From Dehalococcoidia bacterium (GTDB taxonomy: Bacteria; Chloroflexota; Dehalococcoidia; SM23-28-2): a stretch of DNA of 37,862 bases. Below the pieces are notes generated by a model. It saw only the letters and a program-made list of their open reading frames with translations. It did not search any database and was not told where the DNA came from. The stretch spans positions 1 to 37,862 of the forward strand of contig JAUWYP010000019.1 in the NCBI GenBank assembly GCA_030615765.1, read 5' to 3'. Shown one piece after another: positions 1 to 8,627 of this stretch. The first letter of the stretch is position 1. Every line of letters begins with the position of its first letter. Position numbers and translations under genes: made by a program.

Positions 1-603
1 GTGATACCGCCCGCCGACCAGATCCCGCGGGTGGAGCGAAAGCGGCCTCGCCATAAGCCAGGCGATAAGTCCTTTCTCCCCTTCCTGGCGGAAGACGAGG
101 ACCTGGTGCCGCCCATCGTCCACGCAGGCGAGGGCTACCGCGTGAACTATGACAGCCTCACCCACGACGAGAGAGGCTATCCGGCCACCTTCGCCGAGCC
201 CCACGACCGGTTGGTGCGCCGCCTGGTAGACAAGATCCGCTTGCACGTCGACCAGATCATCGAGTACGAGGAAATATTCCTGGATGATGCCGAGATAGCG
301 GTTATTGCCTACGGCTCCACAGCCCGCTCGGCTCGCCGGGCGATAAACGAGGCACGCCAGGAAGGTATCCGGGTGGGCCTCCTGCGCCTCATCACCGTCT
401 GGCCATTCCCCGAGAACAAGGTGAGGGAGCTGAGCAATCAGGTCAAGGCGTTTGTGGTGCCAGAGCTGAATTTGGGCCAGATATCCAGGGAGGTCGAGCG
501 CTTCACCAGCCTACCGGTGGTCGGCGTCAACCATGCCGGCGGGGTCATGATGGCGCCGGACCCCATCCTGGACGCTATCAAAGAGGTGGTAAAGAATGCC
601 TGA
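1..603 (+). CDS. korA: 2-oxoacid:ferredoxin oxidoreductase alpha subunit, C-terminal part (KorA-like)
   Basis: This is the C-terminal 200 residues of a KorA-type alpha subunit; the family is normally about 370-380 residues, so the gene starts upstream of the window and the GTG at base 1 is probably not the real start. The visible part holds the end of the pyrimidine-binding region and the C-terminal domain, with the typical run YGSTARSARRAI, then LRLITVWPFP and PELNLGQ. The enzyme oxidatively decarboxylates 2-oxoglutarate or a related 2-oxoacid to the acyl-CoA and reduces ferredoxin, or runs in reverse. It overlaps korB by 8 bases, which points to translational coupling. The exact substrate cannot be read from the sequence. 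Confidence 0.88.
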   Translation: MIPPADQIPRVERKRPRHKPGDKSFLPFLAEDEDLVPPIVHAGEGYRVNYDSLTHDERGYPATFAEPHDRLVRRLVDKIRLHVDQIIEYEEIFLDDAEIAVIAYGSTARSARRAINEARQEGIRVGLLRLITVWPFPENKVRELSNQVKAFVVPELNLGQISREVERFTSLPVVGVNHAGGVMMAPDPILDAIKEVVKNA

Positions 604-1432
604 GATCGTAGTCGACAGTCACCCCATCGACAGCGTCTTCCGGGCTGACCGGTTGCCGCACATCTGGTGCCCTGGCTGCGGCATCGGCCCTGCCGTTCAC
701 GCCTATGCCCAAGCCATCCTGGAGTCGGGCATCCCCAAGGATCAGCACGCGTGCGTGTCCGGCATCGGCTGCTCAGCGCGGGTACCTGGTTACATGGACG
801 TCGACTCCTACCACACCACCCACGGCAGGGCCATCCCCTTTGCCATAGCGATAGCCCTGGTGAAGCCAGAGATGGAGGTGACCGTGTTCAGCGGCGACGG
901 CGACCTCTTCGGCATCGGCGGCAACCACTTCATCCACGCCGCCCGCCGCAACGTAGACATAAATGTCATTTGCATCAACAACTTCAACTACGGTATGACC
1001 GGCGGCCAGGCAGGTCCGACCCTCCCCCTGGGAGCACGAGCTACCACCGCCCCCTATGGCAACACCGAGCCGCCCTTCAACCTGCCCTATCTAGCGGCGG
1101 CAACGGGGGCAGTGTTTGTGGCCCGCTGGACAGCTCTGCACGTCCGTCAGCTCAAGGAGGCCATCCTGCGGGCTATGCAGAAGAAGGGCTTCACCTTCAT
1201 CGAGGTGCTGGCCCCCTGCCCGGTGGGCTTCGGCGGCCCCAACGACCTTGGTGACGCCATAGACGAGGTGTGGCTGTACCGCGAGCGCTGCGTGGTGGAC
1301 CACAACGCCCACCTGCCGGACCTGGAGATCGATCTGCGGCGTAAGGACGCTCCCTTCGTCATGGGCAACTTTGTAGATATCGACAAAGCACCCTTCGACC
1401 CCCTGGCGATGATGAAGAACAAAGGAGAGTAG
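596..1432 (+). CDS. korB: 2-oxoacid:ferredoxin oxidoreductase beta subunit (KorB-like)
   Basis: A 278-residue TPP-binding beta subunit of full family length. Visible motifs are the Fe-S/TPP region WCPGCG (Cys25, Cys28), SGIGCS with Cys59, the Mg-TPP motif GDGD at 100-103 with the paired Asn at 128-129, and YGMTGGQ directly after it. The HTTHGRA and PYGNTEPP segments are typical of the 2-oxoglutarate/general 2-oxoacid branch rather than pyruvate oxidoreductase, although substrate assignment remains an inference. The start ATG at 596 is preceded by GAGGTGG and lies inside the end of korA. korC follows after a 3-base gap. Confidence 0.93.
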   Translation: MPEIVVDSHPIDSVFRADRLPHIWCPGCGIGPAVHAYAQAILESGIPKDQHACVSGIGCSARVPGYMDVDSYHTTHGRAIPFAIAIALVKPEMEVTVFSGDGDLFGIGGNHFIHAARRNVDINVICINNFNYGMTGGQAGPTLPLGARATTAPYGNTEPPFNLPYLAAATGAVFVARWTALHVRQLKEAILRAMQKKGFTFIEVLAPCPVGFGGPNDLGDAIDEVWLYRERCVVDHNAHLPDLEIDLRRKDAPFVMGNFVDIDKAPFDPLAMMKNKGE

Positions 1433-1435
1433 GCC

Positions 1436-1975
1436 ATGCGACACGACATCAGAGTCGCCGGCTTCGGCGGGCAGGGCATGCTCCTGGCGGGCCTCCTTAT
1501 CGGCAAGGCAGCGGCCCTCTACGATGGCAAAGAGGCCGTCCTCACCCAGTCGTACGGCCCTGAGGCCCGCGGCGGTGCTAGCAACGCCGACGTCATCATC
1601 GACGACGATCCCATCGACTACCCTCTGATAACGCACCCCGATCACTTCGTGGCTATGTTTCAGGAGGCCTACGAGCGCTACCGGCCCAGCATGGTGAAAG
1701 ATGGCGTTCTGCTTATCGAATCGGACCTGGTCAAGCCCTTTGCAGACGAGGGTCCTTACCGAGGGATTCCAGCTACACGCATAGCCGAGGAGCTGGGCAG
1801 GCGCATTGTGGCCAATGTGGTCATGGTGGGCTTCTTCAGCGGCGTCACCGGCCTGATAACCCCCCAGGCGGGGGAGCAGTCGATCCGCAATACGCTGCGG
1901 CCGCGCCTGGTGGACCTGAACCTCAAGGCCTTCAACGCGGGCTACGACTATGCGAAGAAGCAGGAGGCGTCATGA
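1436..1975 (+). CDS. korC: 2-oxoacid:ferredoxin oxidoreductase gamma subunit (KorC-like)
   Basis: A 179-residue gamma subunit of normal length. It opens with the diagnostic [11 protein letters not shown] motif (about residues 8-18) and has SYGPEARGG around residue 40-48, both hallmarks of the gamma domain, which contributes to the CoA-binding side of the enzyme. AAGGAG lies just before the ATG. Its TGA stop overlaps the ATG of the following hdrA gene (ATGA at 1972-1975), so Kor and Hdr subunits are translationally coupled. No KorD-type ferredoxin subunit is visible; it may lie upstream of the window. Confidence 0.93.
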   Translation: MRHDIRVAGFGGQGMLLAGLLIGKAAALYDGKEAVLTQSYGPEARGGASNADVIIDDDPIDYPLITHPDHFVAMFQEAYERYRPSMVKDGVLLIESDLVKPFADEGPYRGIPATRIAEELGRRIVANVVMVGFFSGVTGLITPQAGEQSIRNTLRPRLVDLNLKAFNAGYDYAKKQEAS

Positions 1976-4900
1976 AGGACACGGTGTTAATCATAGGCGG
2001 CGGCATCGCCGGCGTTCAGGCGGCCTTGGACCTGGCCGAGGCCGGGAGCAAGGTGGTTCTGGTTGAGAAGTCACCCACCATCGGCGGCAAGATGGCTGCC
2101 CTGGACAAGAACTTCCCCACCCTGGACTGCTCCATATGAATTGAGATGCCCAAACTCTCCGAGGTCGGAGAGCACGCGAACATCGAGGTCCTTTGCCCCG
2201 CCGAGGTGGAGTCGGTGGAGGGAGAGGTGGGCAGCTTTCGTGTGGACATCAGGCTGCAGTCGCGCTTCGTGACCGACGAGTGCACGCGCTGCGACTTGTG
2301 CGTCGACGTTTGCCCGGAGTGTGTACCCAACGAGTTCGATGTGGGCATGGCCTCTCGCAAGGCCATCTACACCCCCATGGCTCAGGCCGTCCCTGAGCCC
2401 TACCTGATAGACCTGGACCTCTGCCTGAACGATCCGCCCAACTACTTCCCCTGCGATCACTGCATCCAGGCTTGCGGACCCAAGTGTATCGACTTCTTCA
2501 TGCCCCGCGAGCAGTCCTTGACCAGGGAGGTGTCCGCTATCATCGTGGCCGTTGGCTACGACCTCATCGACCCGGCCCTCCTCCGCCACTACGGCTACGG
2601 CAAGCACCCCGACGTCCTCACCTCCATGGAGTTCGAGCGAATGCTCACGCCGATGGGGCCTACCGGCGGCGAGATCGTCAAGCCATCCAACGGCAAGCAC
2701 CCCGATAACATCTTCTTCGTGCTCTGTGTGGGCTCCCGCGACCACCACTTCTACCGCTACTGTTCTCGCTTCTGCTGCATGTACTCTATCAAGGAGACCT
2801 ACCAGGCTCTCACCCACGGCGTGAAGGACATCACCGTCCTCTACATGGACGTACGGGCCTACGGCAAGGGCTTCGACGCATTCTTCGACCGCACGCGGGA
2901 GGAGGGGGCCAAGTTCATTCGTGGCCACCCGGCGGATATCAGCCCCAATGGCAAGGGCCTCATCGTGCGCTACGAGGACACGGACACCAGCCAACTGGAG
3001 ACGGCCGAGGCCGACATGGTGGTCCTGGCCACAGCGGTGCGGCCGCCCGAGGGGCTGGAGAAGCTGGCCGAATTGCTAGGGATAGAGGTGGACGAGGACG
3101 GCTTCCTGAAGACGGTAGAGGCCGAGGGAGGAGTGATCACCACCAGCCGGCCGGGCATCTTCGTGGCCGGCTGCGCCAGCGGACCCAAGGACATCCCCGA
3201 CAGCGTCGCCGAAGGGAGCGGGGCAGCGACCTCCGCCCTAACCCACATCGAGCATAGGGAGTGGCCCGAGCCGGAGATGGGCGAACCGATCGAGGACGTG
3301 GTGGAACCGCGTATCGGCGTGTTCGTCTGCCACTGCGGCACCAACATTGCTGCCGTCATCGATGTGGAGAAGGCAGTGGAGTACGCCCTCACCCTGCCGG
3401 ACGTCGTCCACGCTCAGAGCCAGATGTTCAGCTGCGCCGGCAGTCAGGTGGAGGAGATCGCGAACGCCATCCGTGAGAAGAAGATCACCCGGACGGTGAT
3501 AGCGGCCTGCTCCCCCAAGACCCACGAACCGACGTTCCGCCGCGCCTGCCGCCTGGCCGGCCTCAACCCCTACCTGCTGGAGATGGTCAACCTGAGAAAC
3601 CAGGACTCGTGGGTACACAAGGACTATCCGGAGGAAGCGAACTTCAAGGGCCGCGACATGATTAAGATGGGGGTGGACAAGGCCCGCCTGCTCCAGCCAC
3701 TAGAGATCGGCCACGCGCCGGTGGTTCAGAAGGCACTGGTGATCGGCGGTGGCATCGCTGGCATGACCGCCGCTGCCAACTTGGCCCGGCAGGACTACGA
3801 GACCCACCTTGTGGAGAAGGACCCGGAGCTGGGTGGCATGCTGCGGCGGTTGGGGCGGCTCTCCCCCGCCGGCCCGAACGCGAGCGACCTGATCGAGGAG
3901 AAGAAGAGGGAGGTGGAGGAGACCGGCGTCCACCTACACCTCGGCACGGAGGTCGAGGTCATTAGCGGATTCGTAGGCAACTTCAGCGCTCGCCTGACCA
4001 ATGGCGAGGAGTTGCAGGCAGGCGCCATAGTCCTGGCCATGGGCGCCCGACCTTACCAACCAACCGAGTTCAACTACGGCCAGGACCCCCGCGTGGTCAC
4101 CAACCTGGACCTGGCGGGCATGATGCCTGACGTGCCAGGCGAGCATGTCACCTTCATTGGTTGCGTGGGCTCTCGCACCGATAGCACCGGTTGCTGCCGC
4201 TACGGCTGTACAGCGATGATTGGCCAGGCGCTGAAGTTGCGCCGAGCGGGCAAGAAGGTGCGTATCCTCTACCGCGATATCCGTACCTTCAGCCGCGAGG
4301 CTGAGGAGATGTATGAACAGGCCCTGAGCGAGGGCGTCCAGTTCTTCCGCTACGACCCGGACAGCACGCCAGACAAGGTCATCACCTACCCCAACGGTGC
4401 CGTGGCGCTAAGTGATGAACTCACAGGCGTGGAGCTGAATATCCCCACCGACCTGCTGGTGCTGACGGTCGGGCTTCAGCCCCAGGAGGAAAACATCGCC
4501 GACCAGCTCAAGGTGTCCCGCAGCGAGGACGGCTTTCTCCTGGAGCGCCATCCCAAGCTGGGCCCCGCCGAGGCACCCGCGCCCGGCATCTACCTGGCGG
4601 GGACGGTCCAGTACCCCAAGGATGTGCGGGAAACCATTGCCCAGGCGCTGGCCGCGGCGTCCAAGGCGGGACTGATCTTGTGTCGCGACACCATCGAGAA
4701 GGAGCCCATTACCGCCCGTCTGGTGGAGGATAAGTGCATAAAGTGCGGCATCTGCGTTCCCGCCTGCCCCTTCGGCGCCATCGAACTCATCGGCAAGGTG
4801 AAGGAAGGCACTATTGTATTCCACGAGGCAGCCTGCACGGGGTGCGGCAACTGCGCCGCCGTCTGCAACTACGATGCCGTCATCATGCCCTACTTCACCA

Positions 4901-5382
4901 AGGAGCAGATCCTGGCCCAGATCGACGCCGCACTGGCCGAACGGCCGGAGGAGAAGGTAGTCATCTTCACCTGCAACTGGTGCTCCTACCCCGGCGCTGA
5001 CCAGGCAGGCATCGAGAAGATCCAGCATCCCCCTTCGGGCCGCATCATTCGCATGATGTGCTCAGCGCGCATCGAGGAGGAGTTCATCGCCCGCGCCTTC
5101 GAGAAGGGAGCAGGAGCGGTGCTAGTCACCGGCTGTCGCCTGACCGAGAAGGGGTCCGACTGTCACTACAACTACGCCAACCAGCAGACGTTCAAACGAT
5201 TCGGGTTCTGGCATCGCAAGTTCACCCGCCAGGGTATCGAGCCCGAGCGGCTACAGCTTCACTGGAACTCGGCATCCGAAGGCAAGGAGTGGGCCGCCAA
5301 GATGCGAGAGATGCACGAGGTTGTCCAGGACTATGCCAAGAAACTAGCCGAAGGAGTGGCCAGCGGTGAGCCAGTCAGTTGA
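1972..5382 (+). CDS. hdrA: Selenocysteine-containing HdrA-HdrA-MvhD fusion (heterodisulfide reductase A-like electron-bifurcating flavoprotein)
   Basis: Read from ATG 1972 with UGA 2137-2139 as selenocysteine, the product is 1136 residues. Order of domains: FAD Rossmann motif GGGIAG near residue 9; HdrA signature LDCSI-Sec at 52-57, followed by PKLSEVG; a four-Cys cluster at 104/107/110/114 and a second Cys group at 161/164/168/172; a second HdrA-type module with GGGIAGM near 592; two ferredoxin-type 4Fe-4S motifs at 922-932 and 955-965; and a C-terminal MvhD-like domain with [10 protein letters not shown] at about 1001-1010. HdrA family proteins bifurcate electrons at FAD between ferredoxin and a second acceptor, while MvhD passes electrons from a partner. 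A shorter product starting at ATG 2146 would lack the FAD-binding N-terminus, which argues against UGA acting as a stop. The second HdrA module lacks the signature Cys. The gene overlaps the next by 17 bases. Confidence 0.9.
2137..2139 (+). other. In-frame UGA predicted to encode selenocysteine (residue 56 of HdrA)
   Basis: The codon is exactly in frame with ATG 1972 and with 1080 further codons. It falls where HdrA proteins carry the second Cys of the signature DCSxC..PK, a position known to be Sec in HdrA of Methanococcales. Coding similarity to HdrA is continuous on both sides with no frame change. Confidence 0.87.
2155..2172 (+). promoter_or_regulatory. Bacterial-type SECIS hairpin
   Basis: The sequence ctctccgAGGTcggagag forms a perfect 7-bp stem with an AGGU apex followed by C. 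The GGUC at the top of the hairpin matches the SelB-recognised loop of the Escherichia coli fdhF element. The GGU begins 23 bases after the UGA, inside the 16-37 base spacing known for bacterial SECIS elements. There is no bulged U in the upper stem as in fdhF. GATG (2145-2148) and CATC downstream could close a lower stem. Confidence 0.8.
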
Positions 5383-6562
5383 TAGCGTACTGCTACAAGA
5401 CGAGACCTGGGAACGGGTCGATAAGGCCACGGGAGGAGCGGCAGCGCCCTGCTTTCAGTGCGGCGTCTGCACGGCTATCTGCCCGCTGGGCCTGGTGAAG
5501 GGTGAGACTATCAGCATTCGGAAGATGGTCCGCCAGGCCCAGCTAGGATTGCCCGGCTGGGCCGATGGCCTGTGGGAGTGCACCACCTGCCTGTGGTGCC
5601 AGAGTCGCTGCCCCCACGAAGTAGACATCACCAAGGCCATTCTTGGCTTGCGCGGGCTGGCCTGGAAGGAGCGGGAGGTCCCCGAAGGTCTTCCTACCCT
5701 GCTCTGGGACATCTACTTCGATGGCAATGCCTGGGGCCGCCCGCCGTCGGAGCGCCCCCTGTGGACGAAGGGGATGACCGTCAAGGAATTCTCGCCCGAT
5801 GACGAGATCCTTCTCTACGTGGGCGACGACGCCGCCTACGACAGGCGCATCCAGAAGGTGGCGCGCGCCCTGGTGTCGCTGTTCGAAGCGGCGGGGGTGA
5901 CTTTCGGCACCCTGGGAGAGCGTGAGCCCAGTTGCGGCGACGCCGTGAGGAGCGTGGGCCACGACCAGTATGCGGCGGAGATCATCGACGCTAACTCCCG
6001 CCTCTTCCAGGAGGCGGGAGTGAAGACGATAGTCACCGTCTCCCCCCACTCCTACGACATGTTCGCCAACCACTACCCCAACCTCAGCGGCGACTTCCGC
6101 CCTCTGCATTACAGCCAGTACCTTCTGGAACTGATCGAGGGCGAGCGCCTGAAGTTCGAGAACGAGCTTCCGTTGAAGGTGACCTACCACGACCCTTGCT
6201 ACCTGAGTCGCCGCAACGGCATATGCGACGAGCCTCGCCAAGTCCTTCAGAGCATCCCCGGCCTTGAGCTGCTGGAGATGGAGCGTAGTCGCGAGGATAC
6301 GCTCTGCTGCGGCGGTGGTGGCGGCCGGATGTGGATGGAGACGGCAGCCGGTGAGCGCTTCTCCGACCTGAGGATCCCAGAGGCCGCAGAGACGGGGGCA
6401 GAGGTAGTGGTCACCTGCTGTCCTCACTGCCTATCCTGCCTGGAGGACAGCCTGAACGTAGTTGACAAGTCGAAGCTGCGGGTGATGGAGCTCGCCGAGG
6501 TAGCCCACCTGGCTCTGCAAAGTGAAGCGGTGGCCAGCGATGCCGCCTCCGGGAGGTCGTAA
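5366..6562 (+). CDS. HdrD/GlpC-like Fe-S oxidoreductase (4Fe-4S pair plus CCG domains)
   Basis: A 398-residue HdrC-HdrB-type fusion. The N-terminus has two 4Fe-4S motifs (Cys29/32/35/39 and Cys72/75/78/82). Two CCG-type domains follow. The second is complete: Cys278 in HDPCYLSR, Cys314-Cys315 in CCGGGGG and Cys351-Cys352-Pro-His-Cys355, so one noncubane cluster site is predicted. The first is eroded: YVGD at 151-154, SCGD instead of CCGD at 189-192, and SPHS instead of CPHC at 226-229. It probably carries electrons between the HdrA fusion and EtfAB. The GTG start at 5366 is preceded by AAGGAG inside hdrA. The reaction at the noncubane cluster is unknown; a disulfide substrate is not implied. 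Confidence 0.85.
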   Translation: MSQSVDSVLLQDETWERVDKATGGAAAPCFQCGVCTAICPLGLVKGETISIRKMVRQAQLGLPGWADGLWECTTCLWCQSRCPHEVDITKAILGLRGLAWKEREVPEGLPTLLWDIYFDGNAWGRPPSERPLWTKGMTVKEFSPDDEILLYVGDDAAYDRRIQKVARALVSLFEAAGVTFGTLGEREPSCGDAVRSVGHDQYAAEIIDANSRLFQEAGVKTIVTVSPHSYDMFANHYPNLSGDFRPLHYSQYLLELIEGERLKFENELPLKVTYHDPCYLSRRNGICDEPRQVLQSIPGLELLEMERSREDTLCCGGGGGRMWMETAAGERFSDLRIPEAAETGAEVVVTCCPHCLSCLEDSLNVVDKSKLRVMELAEVAHLALQSEAVASDAASGRS

Positions 6563-6565
6563 ACG

Positions 6566-7588
6566 ATGACCAAGTCACTGTATGGTGCCCAGGAAGCCAG
6601 CGGCATCTGGGTGTACCTGGAACAGGATCAGGGCCGATTGGAGGGCGTATCCCTGGAGCTGGCGGGCAAAGCCCGCGAGCTGGCCGACGGCCGGGGCATC
6701 CCCGTTGTGGGCGTTCTCCTTGGCGACCAGATGAGCGGTCTAGCCCAAGAGGCCATCGCTGCCGGTGCCGACGAGGTGCGAGTGGCGGATCACCCCCTCC
6801 TGGGTCAGTACACCACCGATGGCTACACAAAGGTGTTCACGGAGCTTATCCTCGAGGGGAAGCCAGACATCCTTCTCCTGGGAGCGACCCCCAACGGTCG
6901 CGACCTGGCCGGTCGCGTAGCTGTGCGGGTGCGCACCGGCCTCACAGCCGACTGCACGGACCTGAAGCTGGACGAGAAAACAGGCCTTCTGATCGGCGAG
7001 GTAACCGGCTTCGGCGGCGGCATTCTTGCCTACATCAAGTGCCCGGACAGCCGACCCCAGATGAACACCGTGCGCCCTGGGGTGTTCGCGGTGCCGGAGC
7101 CTGACTCCAGTCGCCAGGGCAAGGTGGTCAGCGTGCCGGTGAAACTGGCCGAGAAGGACATCAAGGTTCAGGTGCTGGAGCACGTTGTGGGCGGCGGGGT
7201 GGACATCACCAGGGCCCAGGTGGTGGTGGCCGCTGGCAGGGGCTGCCAGGGCGACTTCGCCCTCGTCAATGAACTGGCCGGCCTCCTGGGCGGCGAGGTT
7301 GGGTGGTCGCGCGTGCCCGTGGACGAGGGTTGGGTGTCGCGTGACTGCATGATAGGACAGACCGGCTACGTCACTCGTCCCAAGCTGGCCATCGTCTGCG
7401 GCATCAGCGGCGCCTTCCAGTTCACCGTGGGCATCGAGAAGGCCGAGACCATCGTAGCCATCAACGTCGATCCAGAGGCCCCGATCTTCGAGCAAGCTGA
7501 CTACTGCATCGTCGATGACATGTTCAACGCGCTGCCGCCCCTCATCGAGGCTGTCAAGAGAGCCGGCGGCGGCAACGGTGGGAGGTAA
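6566..7588 (+). CDS. etfA: Electron transfer flavoprotein alpha subunit (first copy)
   Basis: A 340-residue EtfA. The C-terminal FAD-binding domain is recognisable from PKLAIVCGISGAFQFTVGI, then IVAINVDPEAPIFEQADYCIVDD, close to the family pattern SGAxQ...NxDPxAPIF..ADY. The N-terminal half has ILLLGATPNGRDLAGRVAVR. There is no N-terminal ferredoxin domain of the kind found in some bifurcating EtfAs. GGGAGG lies before the ATG and the gene begins 3 bases after the HdrD-like gene. With etfB it would accept electrons from, or deliver them to, acyl-CoA dehydrogenases, and its place behind hdrA points to exchange with the Hdr module. Confidence 0.92.
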   Translation: MTKSLYGAQEASGIWVYLEQDQGRLEGVSLELAGKARELADGRGIPVVGVLLGDQMSGLAQEAIAAGADEVRVADHPLLGQYTTDGYTKVFTELILEGKPDILLLGATPNGRDLAGRVAVRVRTGLTADCTDLKLDEKTGLLIGEVTGFGGGILAYIKCPDSRPQMNTVRPGVFAVPEPDSSRQGKVVSVPVKLAEKDIKVQVLEHVVGGGVDITRAQVVVAAGRGCQGDFALVNELAGLLGGEVGWSRVPVDEGWVSRDCMIGQTGYVTRPKLAIVCGISGAFQFTVGIEKAETIVAINVDPEAPIFEQADYCIVDDMFNALPPLIEAVKRAGGGNGGR

Positions 7589-7593
7589 GAGCG

Positions 7594-8391
7594 ATGCGCC
7601 CGCTGCACATTATCGCCTGTGTGAAGGTGGTCCCTAAGCCGGAAGAGGTGAAGGTAAACCCCGAGACTATGACCATCGAGCGGGGTGAGGTTCGCTCGGA
7701 GATCAACCCCCCCGACATGAACGTCCTAGAGATGGCCCTTGCTCTGAAGGATCAGCACGGCGGCAAGGTTACCATCGTGGCCATGGGGCCGCCTCTGTTC
7801 GACCCCTATCTGCACCTGGCCCTAGCGATGGGAGCCGACGAGGCCTACCTGTTGAGCGATAGGGCCTTCGCCGGCGCCGACACCCTAGCCACCTCCTACG
7901 CCTTGGCCCAAGGCATCCGCAAGATCGGCGACTACGACCTCATCCTCTGCGGCGAGGAGTCCTCCGACGGTGCCACCGCCCAGGTGCCGCCGGGCATCGC
8001 CGAGTGGCTGAACACCTCCCAGATCACCTACGCCGAAGACCTGGAACTACTGCCAGACTCGGGGATGGTGAAGGCCAAGCGAGAGCTGGCCGGCGGATAC
8101 GAGGTTATCCAAGTGCCGCTTCCCTGCACGGCCTCGGTGAAGATAGGGGCCAATGAGCCGCGCTTCATGGACATGGAGCGCAAGGCCTGGGCAGAGGCCG
8201 AGGGGCCGGTCACCGTCTGGAGTGCCGAAGACATAGACGTTGATCCAGAGATGATAGGGCTCCCGGGCTCGCCGACCATCGTGGACGGCCTGGCCCAGGC
8301 CGAGGCCAGCGAGAGAAAGCACGAGTTCCTGGCGGGCACGCCTGAAGAGCAGGCGAAAGCCCTCGTCGAGCGCCTGCGGGCCTACCTGTAG
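7594..8391 (+). CDS. etfB: Electron transfer flavoprotein beta subunit (first copy)
   Basis: A 265-residue EtfB. It begins with IIACVKVVPKPEEVKVNP and continues INPPDMNVLEMAL and VTIVAMGPP, the AMP/FAD-binding features of EtfB. The NPPDMN...GGKVT..MGPP arrangement resembles the bifurcating group of Etfs more than the mitochondrial type, but this is a by-eye comparison. GGGAGG overlaps the etfA stop and serves as the ribosome binding site. It is the last gene of the kor-hdr-etf operon and is followed by a terminator 34 bases later. Confidence 0.92.
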   Translation: MRPLHIIACVKVVPKPEEVKVNPETMTIERGEVRSEINPPDMNVLEMALALKDQHGGKVTIVAMGPPLFDPYLHLALAMGADEAYLLSDRAFAGADTLATSYALAQGIRKIGDYDLILCGEESSDGATAQVPPGIAEWLNTSQITYAEDLELLPDSGMVKAKRELAGGYEVIQVPLPCTASVKIGANEPRFMDMERKAWAEAEGPVTVWSAEDIDVDPEMIGLPGSPTIVDGLAQAEASERKHEFLAGTPEEQAKALVERLRAYL

Positions 8392-8424
8392 ACGACCGGA
8401 CCATAGCTAGAGAACCCCTAAGGA

Positions 8425-8446
8425 CAAGCCCCCAGGCGGGGGTTTG
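8425..8446 (+). terminator. Intrinsic terminator of the kor-hdr-etf operon
   Basis: caagccccc/gggggtttg form a 9-bp stem (one G-U pair) with an AGGC loop, followed by the T-containing stretch TGCTTT. It lies 34 bases after the etfB stop. Confidence 0.7.
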
Positions 8447-8551
8447 TGCTTTGAGCGCCCGGCCGCAAGGAACTGGTGCACGTCGTCAACTCGGCCGCGG
8501 ATGGGAGCGCAGACCATCAGGTCGACGAGGAGACCTGCACCTGGTATGGAC

Positions 8552-8557
8552 TATAAT
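8552..8557 (+). promoter_or_regulatory. Candidate -10 box upstream of abfD
   Basis: A perfect TATAAT lies 67 bases upstream of the abfD ATG and after the preceding terminator. No good -35 box is seen at 16-18 bases upstream, so an activator may be needed or the match may be chance. Confidence 0.4.
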
Positions 8558-8600
8558 GGGACGGGGCGGGTTTCCTCCCCCCAGATGGCGAGGCGCTACC

Positions 8601-8627
8601 ATGACGACTGAAAGGACGGACCCATGA
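8601..8627 (+). CDS. Possible 8-codon leader peptide overlapping the abfD start
   Basis: ATG at 8601 opens an 8-residue frame (MTTERTDP) whose TGA overlaps the abfD start as ATGA at 8624-8627. GAGG lies about 8 bases before it. Termination here would place ribosomes on the abfD start. Such short frames also arise by chance, so this is only a suggestion. Confidence 0.2.
   Translation: MTTERTDP

Noticed and set aside
2137-2139. UGA as a true stop, pseudogene or sequencing error in hdrA
   Set aside because: The frame continues for over 1000 codons with HdrA similarity, the stop falls on a known Cys/Sec position, and a correctly spaced SECIS hairpin follows.
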